Shown here piece after piece: positions 7,158 through 15,603 of a stretch of DNA of 64,000 nt (position 1 is its first letter; every line of letters starts with the position of its first letter). Both the position numbers and the translations under genes were made by a program. Under the pieces are notes generated by a model. The model was not told the DNA's origin, searched no databases, and saw nothing but the letters and a program-made list of their open reading frames with translations. This stretch comes from Bacillota bacterium (GTDB lineage: Bacteria; Bacillota; Clostridia; Christensenellales; SZUA-584). Location of the stretch: positions 1 through 64,000 of the forward strand of contig JAEYZN010000006.1 in assembly GCA_023428025.1 (NCBI GenBank). Reading direction: 5' to 3'.

Positions 7158-8210
7158 ATGAGAGAGATCGCAGAGATGAAATGGACCGAGATAGCTCCCA
7201 TATTTCGGGAAATGTATGACAAAAGCCCAACCGCCACGCCGTATCAATCCTATGAATTCCTCACGTTCACCAAAAAAGGGAAACCGTACAGAAAAGACCT
7301 GTTCCGCCTCATCGGCGTTAAGGAATGGAACCTGGTGCTCTACCGCGACGGCGCCCCGGTCGTCATTGCGCCGCTGCTCTTCAAAAAGAAAAAGCACAAG
7401 CACATCGTCTACCTGCGCGGCCAGTTTACAACGGCCAATCAGCTGGATTTCATCTATGAGCGCTTAAGCTACGAGGACTTTCAGTTTCTGATGGACCATA
7501 TCAGAAATAAGCTGGGTGAAACCGAGTTCTTTCTGGACAGGATCTCGGAAAAGACGGTAACGTGCGGTTATATCAAAAGGTATCTTGAGGCGGGGAAGAT
7601 CGAAGAACACGAGTGCTTTTCCATTCCCATCGCCGAAAGCTACGACGTCTGGCTAAAAAGCCTGCACAGATCCGTTCGCCGGAACCTCGTTACCCATTAC
7701 AACCGGCTGGAGCGGGACAATATCAAGTGGTCGGTCAGCTTCTTGTGCCGCCAGGCCATCGATAAAGAGCTGAGCCGGAAGCTGATGTGGGTTTACGCGG
7801 ACCGCTTTCTGGTTAAGAACCATTTCCGGTTTGGCCCGCTCAACGCGCTGGTAACAAAAATACTGCAACTGTTTCTGCTGAGGGACAAGATCACGATATG
7901 GCTGAACAGGCCGGAGAATAATTTCCATGTCGTCGTCTATATGAACGACGAAGTCGCCGCCTTTTCCAGCGGGCTCTTCTGTAAGGATAACCGCGTCATT
8001 ATGGCCCGGCTGGCGATTCTGACAAAATACGCCCATTACAGCCCCGGCGGTATTCTGATCAGCTCCGCGATCAGGCACATCACCGGGCAAAATGCCGGCG
8101 GCGGTCTGAACATCGCCGAGCTGGATTTCTCCCAGGGCGGGCAGGGCGGCATGGCATACAAACAGACATATGGGGGACAGATCCACTACCATTATGTCTA
8201 TCACGGATAG
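7158..8210 (+). CDS. GNAT-type acyltransferase (BioF2/FemAB-like)
   Basis: A 350-residue soluble protein. The N-terminal half starts MREIAEMKWTEIAPIFREMY and includes YQSYEFLTFTKKGKPYR; the C-terminal half (from about 190) has the FemAB/BioF2 double-GNAT character, with HRSVRRNLVTHYNRLERD, the beta-strand VVVYMNDEVAAFSSGLF and the AILTKYAHYSPGGILISSAIRHI helix, then LDFSQGGQGGMAYKQTYGG. Such proteins transfer acyl or aminoacyl groups, sometimes in exopolysaccharide or peptidoglycan synthesis. ATG 7158 is chosen for GGGAAGG 7 nt upstream; the GTG at 7128 has none. It is monocistronic; substrate unknown. Confidence 0.78.
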   Translation: MREIAEMKWTEIAPIFREMYDKSPTATPYQSYEFLTFTKKGKPYRKDLFRLIGVKEWNLVLYRDGAPVVIAPLLFKKKKHKHIVYLRGQFTTANQLDFIYERLSYEDFQFLMDHIRNKLGETEFFLDRISEKTVTCGYIKRYLEAGKIEEHECFSIPIAESYDVWLKSLHRSVRRNLVTHYNRLERDNIKWSVSFLCRQAIDKELSRKLMWVYADRFLVKNHFRFGPLNALVTKILQLFLLRDKITIWLNRPENNFHVVVYMNDEVAAFSSGLFCKDNRVIMARLAILTKYAHYSPGGILISSAIRHITGQNAGGGLNIAELDFSQGGQGGMAYKQTYGGQIHYHYVYHG

Positions 8211-8247
8211 CTGAGCAATCCCGGAAACACGGTTGCTGAAACATAAC

Positions 8248-8284
8248 CCGTCCGTACGGCGTATGCCGTCGGGCGGTTTTTTTA
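8248..8284 (+). terminator. Intrinsic terminator between convergent genes
   Basis: GC-rich hairpin with ACGGC/GCCGT next to a 4-nt GTAT loop and one bulge, followed by TTTTTTTA. Confidence 0.8.
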
Positions 8285-8306
8285 TACCCGTGTTCACGTG
8301 GGCGCG

Positions 8307-9083
8307 TCAGGAGATGCGCACGCCCCGCAATATCGGGTGGCAGTACCGCCCACGGCTTTCCGTGGCTTTGCCGTACTGGATGGCTTGGGTGGGGCACCGG
8401 TTGATGCACGCGCAGCAATGGTCGCAGCCGCCGCTCCACTCCGGCTTGCCCGCCATGCGGATCGTGCCCGTCGGGCAGAGGCGCGCGCAGCGTCCGCAGG
8501 ATATGCACGCGTCCGTCGCGTAAAACGGCCTGATGCGGATCGCGTACCGGCGGAACAGCGCCCCCGCCACAGACGTTTTGAGCGCGGGCAAACGGCCCCG
8601 GAGCAGTCTGGTATCCGCCTCGCGTTCCTGGACCAGCTGTTTGATCTCCGCCACATCCTTCTCCGCCTGCGCCAGCTTGGCCTGCGTCAGCCCCGCGCTG
8701 TCCACGTCGTACATGGGCAGGTAGTTGTTGGGCATGACGAGCTCCCAGTGCGCGTCCAGCGGCAGGCCCTTTTTCGCCAGCGCCCGGGCCACCACGCGCT
8801 TCGTGTCTCCGGCGGTATCCCCACAGGTGGCGAGGCCGAACACATACTGCCCGTCGAACCCGTCCAGCTCCATGCGGGCGATGAACCCAAGCAGCGCCTG
8901 CGGCGGGTTCCACGCGTGAACGGGGAACACAAAGCCCAGCGCCTCGTCCGGCGCCAGCGCATACCTGAGCGGCCCGCCGCTTTTCAGCGCGTCGGTGACG
9001 GACACGGGGCGTTCGCCCAGCCCGTCTGCGATAGACTTCGCGGCCCAATAGCTGTTGCCCGTGGCGGAATAGTAGAATACCAT
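8307..9083 (-). CDS. EFR1-family flavodoxin-ferredoxin fusion
   Basis: A 258-residue fusion. The N-terminal half is flavodoxin-like (MVFYYSATGNSYWAAK, the FMN phosphate loop S/TATGN; FVFPVHAWNPPQ; FGLATCGDTAGDT). The C-terminal part carries two 4Fe-4S motifs, CISCGRCARLCPTG and CDHCCACINRCPTQAI. This is the architecture of EFR1-family ferrodoxins, which are common in gut clostridia and of unknown partner. The start is placed at the Met (9083) immediately before the flavin loop, with GGAGGG 5 nt upstream; in-frame codons farther up would add an N-terminus not seen in the family. A cytoplasmic electron carrier is likely. Confidence 0.87.
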   Translation of the reverse strand: MVFYYSATGNSYWAAKSIADGLGERPVSVTDALKSGGPLRYALAPDEALGFVFPVHAWNPPQALLGFIARMELDGFDGQYVFGLATCGDTAGDTKRVVARALAKKGLPLDAHWELVMPNNYLPMYDVDSAGLTQAKLAQAEKDVAEIKQLVQEREADTRLLRGRLPALKTSVAGALFRRYAIRIRPFYATDACISCGRCARLCPTGTIRMAGKPEWSGGCDHCCACINRCPTQAIQYGKATESRGRYCHPILRGVRIS

Positions 9084-9306
9084 GCGGCCCTCCACTGTGA
9101 GAATAACGATCTGCCATGATTGTGGCACGGGAGAGGGGGAGGTGTCAATGCGCATCGCTGTAAAGACGCATGGCTGAAATCAAAAACATATTGAATAAAT
9201 GCTACAAATATATTACAATTATATTAATTGGATGATATTAACACTGATCAAGCGGATACCCGAAAACAAAACAATACCTGCTCCTGAACATGAATATGGA
9301 GGACTT

Positions 9307-9780
9307 ATGACGGATAACAGATTGAAGGCCGCTATGCTGTGTATGCTGACTTGCCTGTTGCTATGGGCCGCTGCCTGCCAGCCGACGCCCGAGGTGGAAG
9401 CCGTGGTCAACAAGGGAGGCGGCCAGCTGGAAGAAAAGGCGCTGAAACAGCCAGACGAGAGCGCAGGCGCAGAGGGCGCATCGGCTGAAGACCGCATCGT
9501 CTGGAGCGAAACGAAGACCGTCAACATCCAGGATATGGGGGATTATACCGTCACCGTCAATCTGGACGCGCAGATGCCTGAATTGCCGGATAAGGTACCG
9601 GTCTATCTGGTCGAGCCTCGGGAATTCAGTCTGGACTTCATGAAAAAGGCCGCGGAGTATTTGATGGAAGGAGAAATTTTTGACGGAAAAGCATCAAAAG
9701 AGGATGTGGCGAGGGAACTGCTCGATTATAAAAAAGCTGTGAACGAGCATACGATACTTATGGCCTTGAGCAGGAAATAG
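9307..9780 (+). CDS. Lipoprotein, N-terminal part of a frameshifted gene (DUF6034-like)
   Basis: A 157-residue open frame encoding a signal peptide with lipobox (LLLWAAAC, lipidated Cys near residue 25), then QPTPEVEAVVNKGGGQLEEK, a header I associate with DUF6034-type clostridial lipoproteins. A domain with PDKVPVYLVEPREFSLDFMKKAAEYL follows and the frame stops at SRK. Reading the following bases in frame 3 gives YGLEQEIESYYAFMDKRY, which continues directly into the next entry, so both are one protein split by a -1 type frameshift between 9732 and 9780. GGAGGA lies 6 nt before ATG 9307. Confidence 0.75.
   Translation: MTDNRLKAAMLCMLTCLLLWAAACQPTPEVEAVVNKGGGQLEEKALKQPDESAGAEGASAEDRIVWSETKTVNIQDMGDYTVTVNLDAQMPELPDKVPVYLVEPREFSLDFMKKAAEYLMEGEIFDGKASKEDVARELLDYKKAVNEHTILMALSRK
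9730..9735 (+). other. A6 run at the likely frameshift position
   Basis: Six consecutive A at 9730-9735 open the window in which the reading frame must change. Adding one A here joins the two frames without a stop. The frame of the downstream part has a TAA at 9729-9731, so the shift cannot lie farther upstream. Confidence 0.55.
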
Positions 9781-9797
9781 AAAGCTATTACGCATTC

Positions 9798-10703
9798 ATG
9801 GATAAAAGATACAACGATGCGGCTGACGGCAACAGCGAAGCGAAATTCGAATACAGCGATGATGAATATGGGGAGAGAGGCTTAAGTCTGAAAAGCTACC
9901 CCGCGGACGACAACAGCATTATGAGATTTTCAACATTTATAGGGACTCATGGTTTTATTTTCAGTATAAATGAATTCAACAGGTCGTTTCGCTATATGGG
10001 GAATTTTTCGGGCGGAAACATTCAGGCAAAGGGGACTAAGCTGACCTATGAGCAGGCGCTGATGGAGGCGGACAAAGCCATGGAAGCCTTGTTTGAGGAG
10101 CCGTTTGCCATGATGTATACCGATATAACCGACAAAATCAATCACCAGGAGTATTTGTGGAATGACGGTGAAGAAACGAGCGAGGGCCAGGCCTACGTCT
10201 TTTACTACAACCGTGAATACGGCGGCATCCCTTCGCTGTTCATCCAAAACGCCCCGATCGTCCTGACGGAGCAAACAGAGTATGCCGAAAATTATGGAAG
10301 AGAAGGCGTGTGCGTCGTGGTGGACGACAGGGGCATTGCGCAAATGTGGTACGAGAGTCACAGCGGTGTCGCCGGAACGCTGAACGAAAACGTCAGCCTC
10401 CTGCCGTTCGACGAGGTGCTGGAGAGATTCAAAGACGGCGTGTTCTACCACAACCTGTGGGGGTTCGGCGGCTCAACCGTGGAGATCACGATCACGCGCA
10501 TCGAGTTCGGGATGGTCAGAGAGCCGCTGAAGGACAATCCGGACCAGTTTATGATGGCGCCCGCGTGGAACTTTGTCGGGAACATAGGCAATTCTGCAAA
10601 GGCCGATAAATATGGAGATTTTCAGGAGAAGAGTATTCTCGCGCTGAGCGCCATAGACGGCGGCATCATTACGGACTATCTGCCAATGCTTGAGCCAAAG
10701 TAG
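9798..10703 (+). CDS. C-terminal part of the frameshifted lipoprotein (DUF6034-like)
   Basis: A 301-residue frame beginning MDKRYNDAADGNSEAKFEY. It has no ribosome binding site of its own and no signal peptide, and its reading frame is open upstream of the ATG back to 9732, where it meets the N-terminal frame. The domain is extracellular in character (aromatic-rich: VFYYNREYGGIPSLFIQNAP, HSGVAGTLNENVSLLPFDEVLERF, TITRIEFGMVREPLKDNP) and looks complete to the C-terminus (GGIITDYLPMLEPK). Either the gene is a recent pseudogene, the shift is a homopolymer sequencing error, or slippage at the A-run restores the full protein. Confidence 0.72.
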   Translation: MDKRYNDAADGNSEAKFEYSDDEYGERGLSLKSYPADDNSIMRFSTFIGTHGFIFSINEFNRSFRYMGNFSGGNIQAKGTKLTYEQALMEADKAMEALFEEPFAMMYTDITDKINHQEYLWNDGEETSEGQAYVFYYNREYGGIPSLFIQNAPIVLTEQTEYAENYGREGVCVVVDDRGIAQMWYESHSGVAGTLNENVSLLPFDEVLERFKDGVFYHNLWGFGGSTVEITITRIEFGMVREPLKDNPDQFMMAPAWNFVGNIGNSAKADKYGDFQEKSILALSAIDGGIITDYLPMLEPK

Positions 10704-10730
10704 GGGTTGCGGCGTCTCCCAAAGAGAAAG

Positions 10731-10767
10731 AAAACACTTCCCGCAAAACCTGCCGGAAGTGTTTTTG
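10731..10767 (+). terminator. Intrinsic terminator
   Basis: AACACTTCC arm pairing with GGAAGTGTT followed by TTTT, 30 bp after the stop at 10703; A-rich on the other side, so it may also serve the convergent gene at 10808. Confidence 0.8.
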
Positions 10768-10807
10768 GCTCATTGTATCATGCCGCCGGTTAGGCGGCTT
10801 TATCTCT

Positions 10808-12424
10808 TTAGAATATCCTGAACCCGCAGATGAACATGCGCTTGCACCACGGAGAGGTGTATGAGCGCTTGACCACCTTGCCGTTGCTGGACGACGCGTC
10901 GATCATAACGCCGCCGCCCGCGATGATGCCCACGTGGCCCTTGAACACGATCACATCACCCTTTTTCAGCTCGCCGATGCTGTTGATCTTGGTGTATTTG
11001 TTGCTGCCGGCCCAGCCGCCCGAGGTCATGTAGCCCTGCTTCACGCCCACCTTGTTGAGGCACCAGAACACGAAGCCCGAGCAGTCGAAGCGGTCCGGCC
11101 CTTTCGCGCCGCGCACATACTTGCTGCCGATCTTGGACTTGGCCACCGAGACGAACGACGACGCGTTCGCGCCCGTGATGTTGACGCCGGTGGACTTTTT
11201 GGCGTTGCCGGATGTCAGCACGCCCATCGTGTGCGCGCCCACCTTGCCGTCCACCGACAGGCCGTTGTTGTTCTGGAAGCTGCGCACCGCCGAGTCGGTG
11301 TCCGAACCGAAGTAGCCCGTCACCTTGGAGATGTAGCCCAGCTTCTTCAAAAGCTCCTGCACGTTCTCAACGTCCGCGCCCTCCGCGCCGATGGTGAGCG
11401 CGTTGCCCTGGGCATCGTCGGACATCAGCGCCGTTTTGGTGGCGGGCCCGATGTATCCGTCCGCCACGAGGCCGCTGCTTTCCTGGAAGCGTTTCACAGC
11501 CGCCTTGGTGTCCCCGCCGAATTTGCCGTCCGGCGTGGTGGTGAGGTAACCGAGGTCCTTGAGGCGGTTCTGAAATTCGAGAATTTCGGGGCTTTCCTCG
11601 CCGTATGAATACGCGTTGGGCACCGCCGTGTCCGAATAGAGCAGCTCGCGGACGTCCTTGCCCACCTTGCCGTCCTCCGGCAGGCTGTTCAACTGCTGAA
11701 ACTTCTTGACCGCCGTTTCGGTATCCGTGCCGAAATAGCCGGTCGCCTTGGCGATATAGCCCAGTTCATAAAGCCGCTGCTGCACTTCCTCCACATCGGT
11801 GTTCTCGGTACCGAGAGCGATGGTGTATTCCGGCGCGTCGGGGGCGAGCAGCGCCGTCATCGTCGGCTGGTCCACCGCGCCCGTCACCGACAGGCCGGAC
11901 TGTTCCTGAAAATGCTCGACGGCGGTGATGGTCGTGTCGGAGAAAACGCCGTCCGGGTCGTCCTCGTCCATGTACCCCAGTTCCATCAGCCGCATCTGGA
12001 TATCCGCCACCACGTCGGCGCTCATGCCCTCTTTGATGGACAGCTCGGCGTAGGCGGGCATCGCCAGCGTCACGGCGGCAGCCTGCGTTTCGTTGGGCAG
12101 GGGCGGCAGCACATCCCCTTGGGCGGAGGCCACCTGGGGCTTGTCCGCCGTCAGCATGAGGGGAAGCGCCACGGCGAGAGCCGCCACAACGGCGACCGCT
12201 CCGGCGATGATGAACAGCTTGCGCTTGTCCCGCACATGCATGCGCCTGTGCCGCCGGGAACGCATAGCGGGGGATGAAACCGCCTGCCTGCGCACCGTCG
12301 GCGAAACAGGTATAGCCGTCCTTGTGAGAACGGGGCCGGAATGCGCACCCCGCCTGGAATGCGGCCGCGATTTCCTGAATATGCGTTTTATGCTGCGGAA
12401 GAATCCGCCGATAGTATTTTTCAT
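10808..12424 (-). CDS. NlpC/P60 endopeptidase with four peptidoglycan-binding repeats
   Basis: A 538-residue cell-wall hydrolase. A very basic N-terminal 70 residues (SRRHRRMHVRDKRK) precede one transmembrane/signal-anchor segment (about 70-90, FIIAGAVAVVAALAVALPLM). Four PG_binding_1 units follow between about 135 and 405, each with the (L/I)QxxLxxLGY ... G.FG.DT..AV..FQ pattern. A NlpC/P60 domain ends the protein: catalytic Cys in RFDCSGFVFWCL and His in GHVGIIAGGG. It should cut stem peptides of peptidoglycan outside the membrane. AAAGGA lies 7 nt before the ATG; the promoter is at 12526-12554. It lies divergent to the racemase-family gene. Confidence 0.93.
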   Translation of the reverse strand: MKNTIGGFFRSIKRIFRKSRPHSRRGAHSGPVLTRTAIPVSPTVRRQAVSSPAMRSRRHRRMHVRDKRKLFIIAGAVAVVAALAVALPLMLTADKPQVASAQGDVLPPLPNETQAAAVTLAMPAYAELSIKEGMSADVVADIQMRLMELGYMDEDDPDGVFSDTTITAVEHFQEQSGLSVTGAVDQPTMTALLAPDAPEYTIALGTENTDVEEVQQRLYELGYIAKATGYFGTDTETAVKKFQQLNSLPEDGKVGKDVRELLYSDTAVPNAYSYGEESPEILEFQNRLKDLGYLTTTPDGKFGGDTKAAVKRFQESSGLVADGYIGPATKTALMSDDAQGNALTIGAEGADVENVQELLKKLGYISKVTGYFGSDTDSAVRSFQNNNGLSVDGKVGAHTMGVLTSGNAKKSTGVNITGANASSFVSVAKSKIGSKYVRGAKGPDRFDCSGFVFWCLNKVGVKQGYMTSGGWAGSNKYTKINSIGELKKGDVIVFKGHVGIIAGGGVMIDASSSNGKVVKRSYTSPWCKRMFICGFRIF

Positions 12425-12735
12425 CTGCTCATTCCTTTGGCTCAGCGGCGGACGAAGGATTCCGTGTCCGTCGGCCGATATGAATCTTTATGGTCTGTTG
12501 CTGCAAATCTGCTGTGGTTGTCTGTATTATAGCAGACAGGGATTCAAAATGCAACAATTTTGTAACAATTGCGTAAATCAAACGTCTTATTTGTTGTGAT
12601 GTACGAAAACGTGTATATTATACCATTTTGATCCGTATTGGCAAAGAGGGACGCCAAGAGAAAAATTGAATGGTTTTCCGTTAAAAAAATCGACTATAAT
12701 AAAACTGGAACAGAAAACCAGTGGAAGGAAACCCT
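12425..12735. other. Divergent intergenic region (311 bp)
   Basis: Holds the minus-strand promoter of the NlpC/P60 gene and, on the plus strand, a TATAAT at 12695-12700 that probably serves the racemase gene, though no good -35 is seen at the normal distance. Otherwise I see nothing in it. Confidence 0.5.
12526..12554 (-). promoter_or_regulatory. Sigma-A promoter of the NlpC/P60 gene, TTGCAT-N17-TATAAT
   Basis: On the minus strand TTGCAT (12554-12549) and TATAAT (12531-12526), 17-bp spacer, about 100 bp before the start codon. Confidence 0.65.
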
Positions 12736-13827
12736 ATGGAGACGCCGCGTCTGGAAATAAGCCTGAACAAGATCCGCCATAACGCCGGAACCATCACCCG
12801 GCTGTGCCGCAAACACGGCATCGAGGTGGAGGGCGTCACCAAGGGCGTGTCGGGCATGCCGCAGGTGGCCGGGGCCATGCTGGACGGCGGCGTCAGCACA
12901 CTGGCGGACGCGCGCATCCGCAACGTGAACAAGCTGAGAAAAGCGGGCGTGGATGTTGACATCACCATGCTCAGGCTTCCCAGAATCAGCAGCGCGGCGG
13001 AAGTGGTCCGCACGACGGACGCAAGCATGAACTCGGAGATGCACATAGTCCGGTCGCTTGTCAGGGAGAGCCGCAAGGCGGACAAGCCGCACGGCATCAT
13101 ATATATGGTGGACGTGGGAGACCTGCGCGAAGGCGTGCTGTATACCCGGGCGCTGGACGATCTGGCGCACATCCTCTCGCTGGAGGGTATCGACTTCAGA
13201 GGCATCGGGACGAATGTCGGGTGCTTCGGCGGAGTGCTGCCCACGCAAGAGAATATGGGGATATTGGTCCGGACGGCGCAGCTGATCCGGCAGCGGTATT
13301 CCGTCGCCTGCGGCGTTGTGTCTGTGGGCGGCACCAACTGCCTCCGGTTGATAAGGGAAGGCGCCATGCCGCCCGGGGTGACGCAGATTCGGGTGGGCGA
13401 GGGCATATTGCTGGGACGGGACAGCTGCAGAAACGCGGTGCTGGAGGATACGTATCAGGACGCCTTCCGTCTGGCCGCCGAGATCGTCGAGATCAAGGAC
13501 AAGCCGTCCGTGCCCATTGGCAAAATCGGCCGGGATGCGTTCGGCAACACCCCGGTATTCCGCAATATCGGGGTGCGGCGGCGCGCGCTGATATCGCTGG
13601 GCAAGCAGGATGTGCGTTTGCCCGGCCTGATCCCCGAAGACAAAGATATCAGGGTGGTGGGCGGCAGCAGCGACTATATCATACTGGATATCAGCGACTC
13701 CGGGCGGGATTACGCGCTGGGTGACGACGTCTATTTTCAGCTTGCGTATCCGGGTCTGCTGTCGGTGACGACCTCGCCTTACGTCAGCGTGTATTTCAAG
13801 GAGGAAGAGCAGTGGATATCATCATAG
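12736..13827 (+). CDS. Ornithine/alanine racemase-family PLP enzyme
   Basis: A 363-residue member of the alanine/ornithine racemase family (alr N-terminal TIM-barrel fold). It begins METPRLEISLNKIRHNA; the PLP lysine is expected in EVEGVTKGVSG near residue 37. IYMVDVGDLREGVL, GTNVGCFGGVLPTQENM, SVGGTNCLRLI and RVGEGILLGRD match the family's barrel strands and phosphate site. Characterised relatives interconvert D- and L-ornithine, used in clostridial ornithine degradation, but no ornithine aminomutase genes are in view, so the substrate is open. ATG 12736 is preferred to GTG 12721: GGAAGGA lies 6-7 nt before it. The next gene overlaps its end by 16 bp. Confidence 0.85.
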   Translation: METPRLEISLNKIRHNAGTITRLCRKHGIEVEGVTKGVSGMPQVAGAMLDGGVSTLADARIRNVNKLRKAGVDVDITMLRLPRISSAAEVVRTTDASMNSEMHIVRSLVRESRKADKPHGIIYMVDVGDLREGVLYTRALDDLAHILSLEGIDFRGIGTNVGCFGGVLPTQENMGILVRTAQLIRQRYSVACGVVSVGGTNCLRLIREGAMPPGVTQIRVGEGILLGRDSCRNAVLEDTYQDAFRLAAEIVEIKDKPSVPIGKIGRDAFGNTPVFRNIGVRRRALISLGKQDVRLPGLIPEDKDIRVVGGSSDYIILDISDSGRDYALGDDVYFQLAYPGLLSVTTSPYVSVYFKEEEQWISS

Positions 13828-14267
13828 AGCAGATTACGGGCAGGGACATCCGTGTCGCGGAGCGGCTGGCGCGCATTGAGGCGCAGGCGTTTGGGGAAGG
13901 CGGGCTGAACGAGTGGACGCTGGTGCCGCTGATCCGGCACGGGCGCGTTTTCGCGTTGTGTGACGGGCCAAAGGTCATCGGCGGTGCGCAGTTCGTGCGG
14001 GACTGGGACGATACGTCCCGTGCCTATCTCGTGGGTATCGCGGTGGACAGCGAATACCGGGGGAAAGGGCTGGGCACCCGGTTTCTGGGCGAATGCATGG
14101 GCGTTCTCAGGCAGGAGGAGATTGCCAGCGTGGAGCTGACCGTGGATGCCGCCAACACGCGGGCTGTGCATGTCTACCGCGAAAAGCTGGGATTTATCGA
14201 ACTGGAGACCAGAAAGGATGAGTATGGCCCGGGCGTGGACCGCGTGGTGATGGAATGCAGGCTTTGA
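13812..14267 (+). CDS. GNAT family N-acetyltransferase
   Basis: A 151-residue GNAT. The acetyl-CoA pyrophosphate loop is EYRGKGLGTRFL (motif A) after the strand YLVGIAVD, and motif B runs VELTVDAANTRAVHVYREKLGFIE, much as in RimI/YbdX-type proteins. The GTG start at 13812 has AAGGAGGAAG upstream, inside the end of the racemase gene, so the two are translationally coupled. A substrate linked to the racemase (an amino acid or polyamine) is possible but unproven. A bidirectional terminator follows. Confidence 0.88.
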   Translation: MDIIIEQITGRDIRVAERLARIEAQAFGEGGLNEWTLVPLIRHGRVFALCDGPKVIGGAQFVRDWDDTSRAYLVGIAVDSEYRGKGLGTRFLGECMGVLRQEEIASVELTVDAANTRAVHVYREKLGFIELETRKDEYGPGVDRVVMECRL

Positions 14268-14273
14268 CGGAAT

Positions 14274-14316
14274 GAAAAAAGCGCCTCTCGAAATGGTCCG
14301 AGAGGCGCGTCTTTTA
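14274..14316. terminator. Bidirectional intrinsic terminator
   Basis: Perfect 10-bp stem GCGCCTCTCG (14281-14290) / CGAGAGGCGC (14299-14308), GTCTTTT on the plus side and a run of six T on the minus side; sits between convergent genes. Confidence 0.9.
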
Positions 14317-14318
14317 TC

Positions 14319-15401
14319 CTACTTCACGTTCACGAGCTCGTAGCTCGGCGTGCCAAGGCCCTGCTTCTCCAGCTCTTCCAGCTGGACATACGGGTTCTTG
14401 CCGTGGATGCGCTCAAACAGATGGCCGGATTCGCCCAGCTCCATGCCCTGCGGCACGCCGTCCGGGATGAAGTTCTCCAGCCTGATCGCGTCCAGGCAGG
14501 CGCGCTCCACCGCCACCATGTCGGACGACGCCATCACGCCGATGTCCGGCACCAGCGGCGGCGTGGACAATCCCCAACAATCACAAACAATTGTAATGTT
14601 TGTTAAGAAATTGATGTAGAATACGCTGCCCGGCTCGAACGTGTCCAGCACCTGGCGGGTGCACAGCGCCATGCCGGTCTGAAAGTCGGTGTAGTTATGA
14701 GAATCCAGCGAGATCGCGCCGGTGGGGCACACCTTCACGCAGTGCTGGCAGGTGGTGCAGTTGTGGTAAAACACCTCGTATTGGCCCGCGTCGTTGAACT
14801 TGTTGGCCCTGTGGTTGCAGCTGACGATGCACGCCTCGCAGCGGCTGCACAAGCCTTCCTCCCACACCAGCCCGCCTTCCAGGCTGTGGATCTGGTGGCG
14901 TGTCCGGTCGGTCACGCAGCCCATCGCGATGTTCTTGCACGCGCCGCCGTAACCGCAGGCGCCATGCCCCTTCACGTGGGACAGGTCGATCATCGCCTCG
15001 GCGTCGTAAATATACCCGCCGATGTCCACGTTCTTCAGCGTGCGGAAATCCACGTCCTTTTCGTAAACGTATTTGCCCATCACGCCGCAGGCCGATACGA
15101 TGGGAGCGCCCAGGAACTCTTCGGTATAGCCGCGAACGCGCGCGCCCTCCGTCTCCTGGTCGGTAATAAACGGCTTCGCGCCGTAAGCCTTCAGCTTGTC
15201 GATCAGTATTTTCACGAACAGCGGATGAATGGTGGTGTAACCGATCTCGCGGCCCAGATGCATCTTGACGGCCGTCCATTTGTCCGCCACCGCGTCCTGC
15301 AATTCCATTTCGTCCACCAGCCGCGCGAAACGGCGGGGCAGCGTTTCCTCGGGGTCCAATCCGTTAAAGCGCACGGAAGCGAACAAAACTTCAGAAGACA
15401 T
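14319..15401 (-). CDS. DUF362 family 2[4Fe-4S] protein
   Basis: A 360-residue protein. DUF362 segments lie on both sides of a ferredoxin insert: N-terminal KWTAVKMHLGREIGYTTIHP and DVDIGGYIYDAEAMIDLSHVKGHGACGYGGACKNIAMG, then CSRCEACIVSCNHRA and CTTCQHCVKVCPTGAI (two clusters, about residues 185-235), then IVCDCWGLSTPPLVPDIGVMASSD. Known as 'DUF362 domain-containing' or 'ferredoxin' proteins; the reaction is unknown. Start ATG 15401 has GGAGG 5 nt upstream. It is monocistronic and ends at a bidirectional terminator. Confidence 0.88.
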   Translation of the reverse strand: MSSEVLFASVRFNGLDPEETLPRRFARLVDEMELQDAVADKWTAVKMHLGREIGYTTIHPLFVKILIDKLKAYGAKPFITDQETEGARVRGYTEEFLGAPIVSACGVMGKYVYEKDVDFRTLKNVDIGGYIYDAEAMIDLSHVKGHGACGYGGACKNIAMGCVTDRTRHQIHSLEGGLVWEEGLCSRCEACIVSCNHRANKFNDAGQYEVFYHNCTTCQHCVKVCPTGAISLDSHNYTDFQTGMALCTRQVLDTFEPGSVFYINFLTNITIVCDCWGLSTPPLVPDIGVMASSDMVAVERACLDAIRLENFIPDGVPQGMELGESGHLFERIHGKNPYVQLEELEKQGLGTPSYELVNVK

Positions 15402-15603
15402 GGGAACCTCCATGGGAATATATTTTCTGTCGATTATACTACGGCAGGAAAAAAACAACAATGCAGTTACCGTAATTTTTCAAACTCTGCGGGGCTTATT
15501 CATACGTTGCAGTTATCTGATAAAATTTAATTCGATGCTTCAACATTTTCCAGCAGGGGTTTATAATGATGCTTGACCAATATATCACAAGGGGGATGCA
15601 AAT

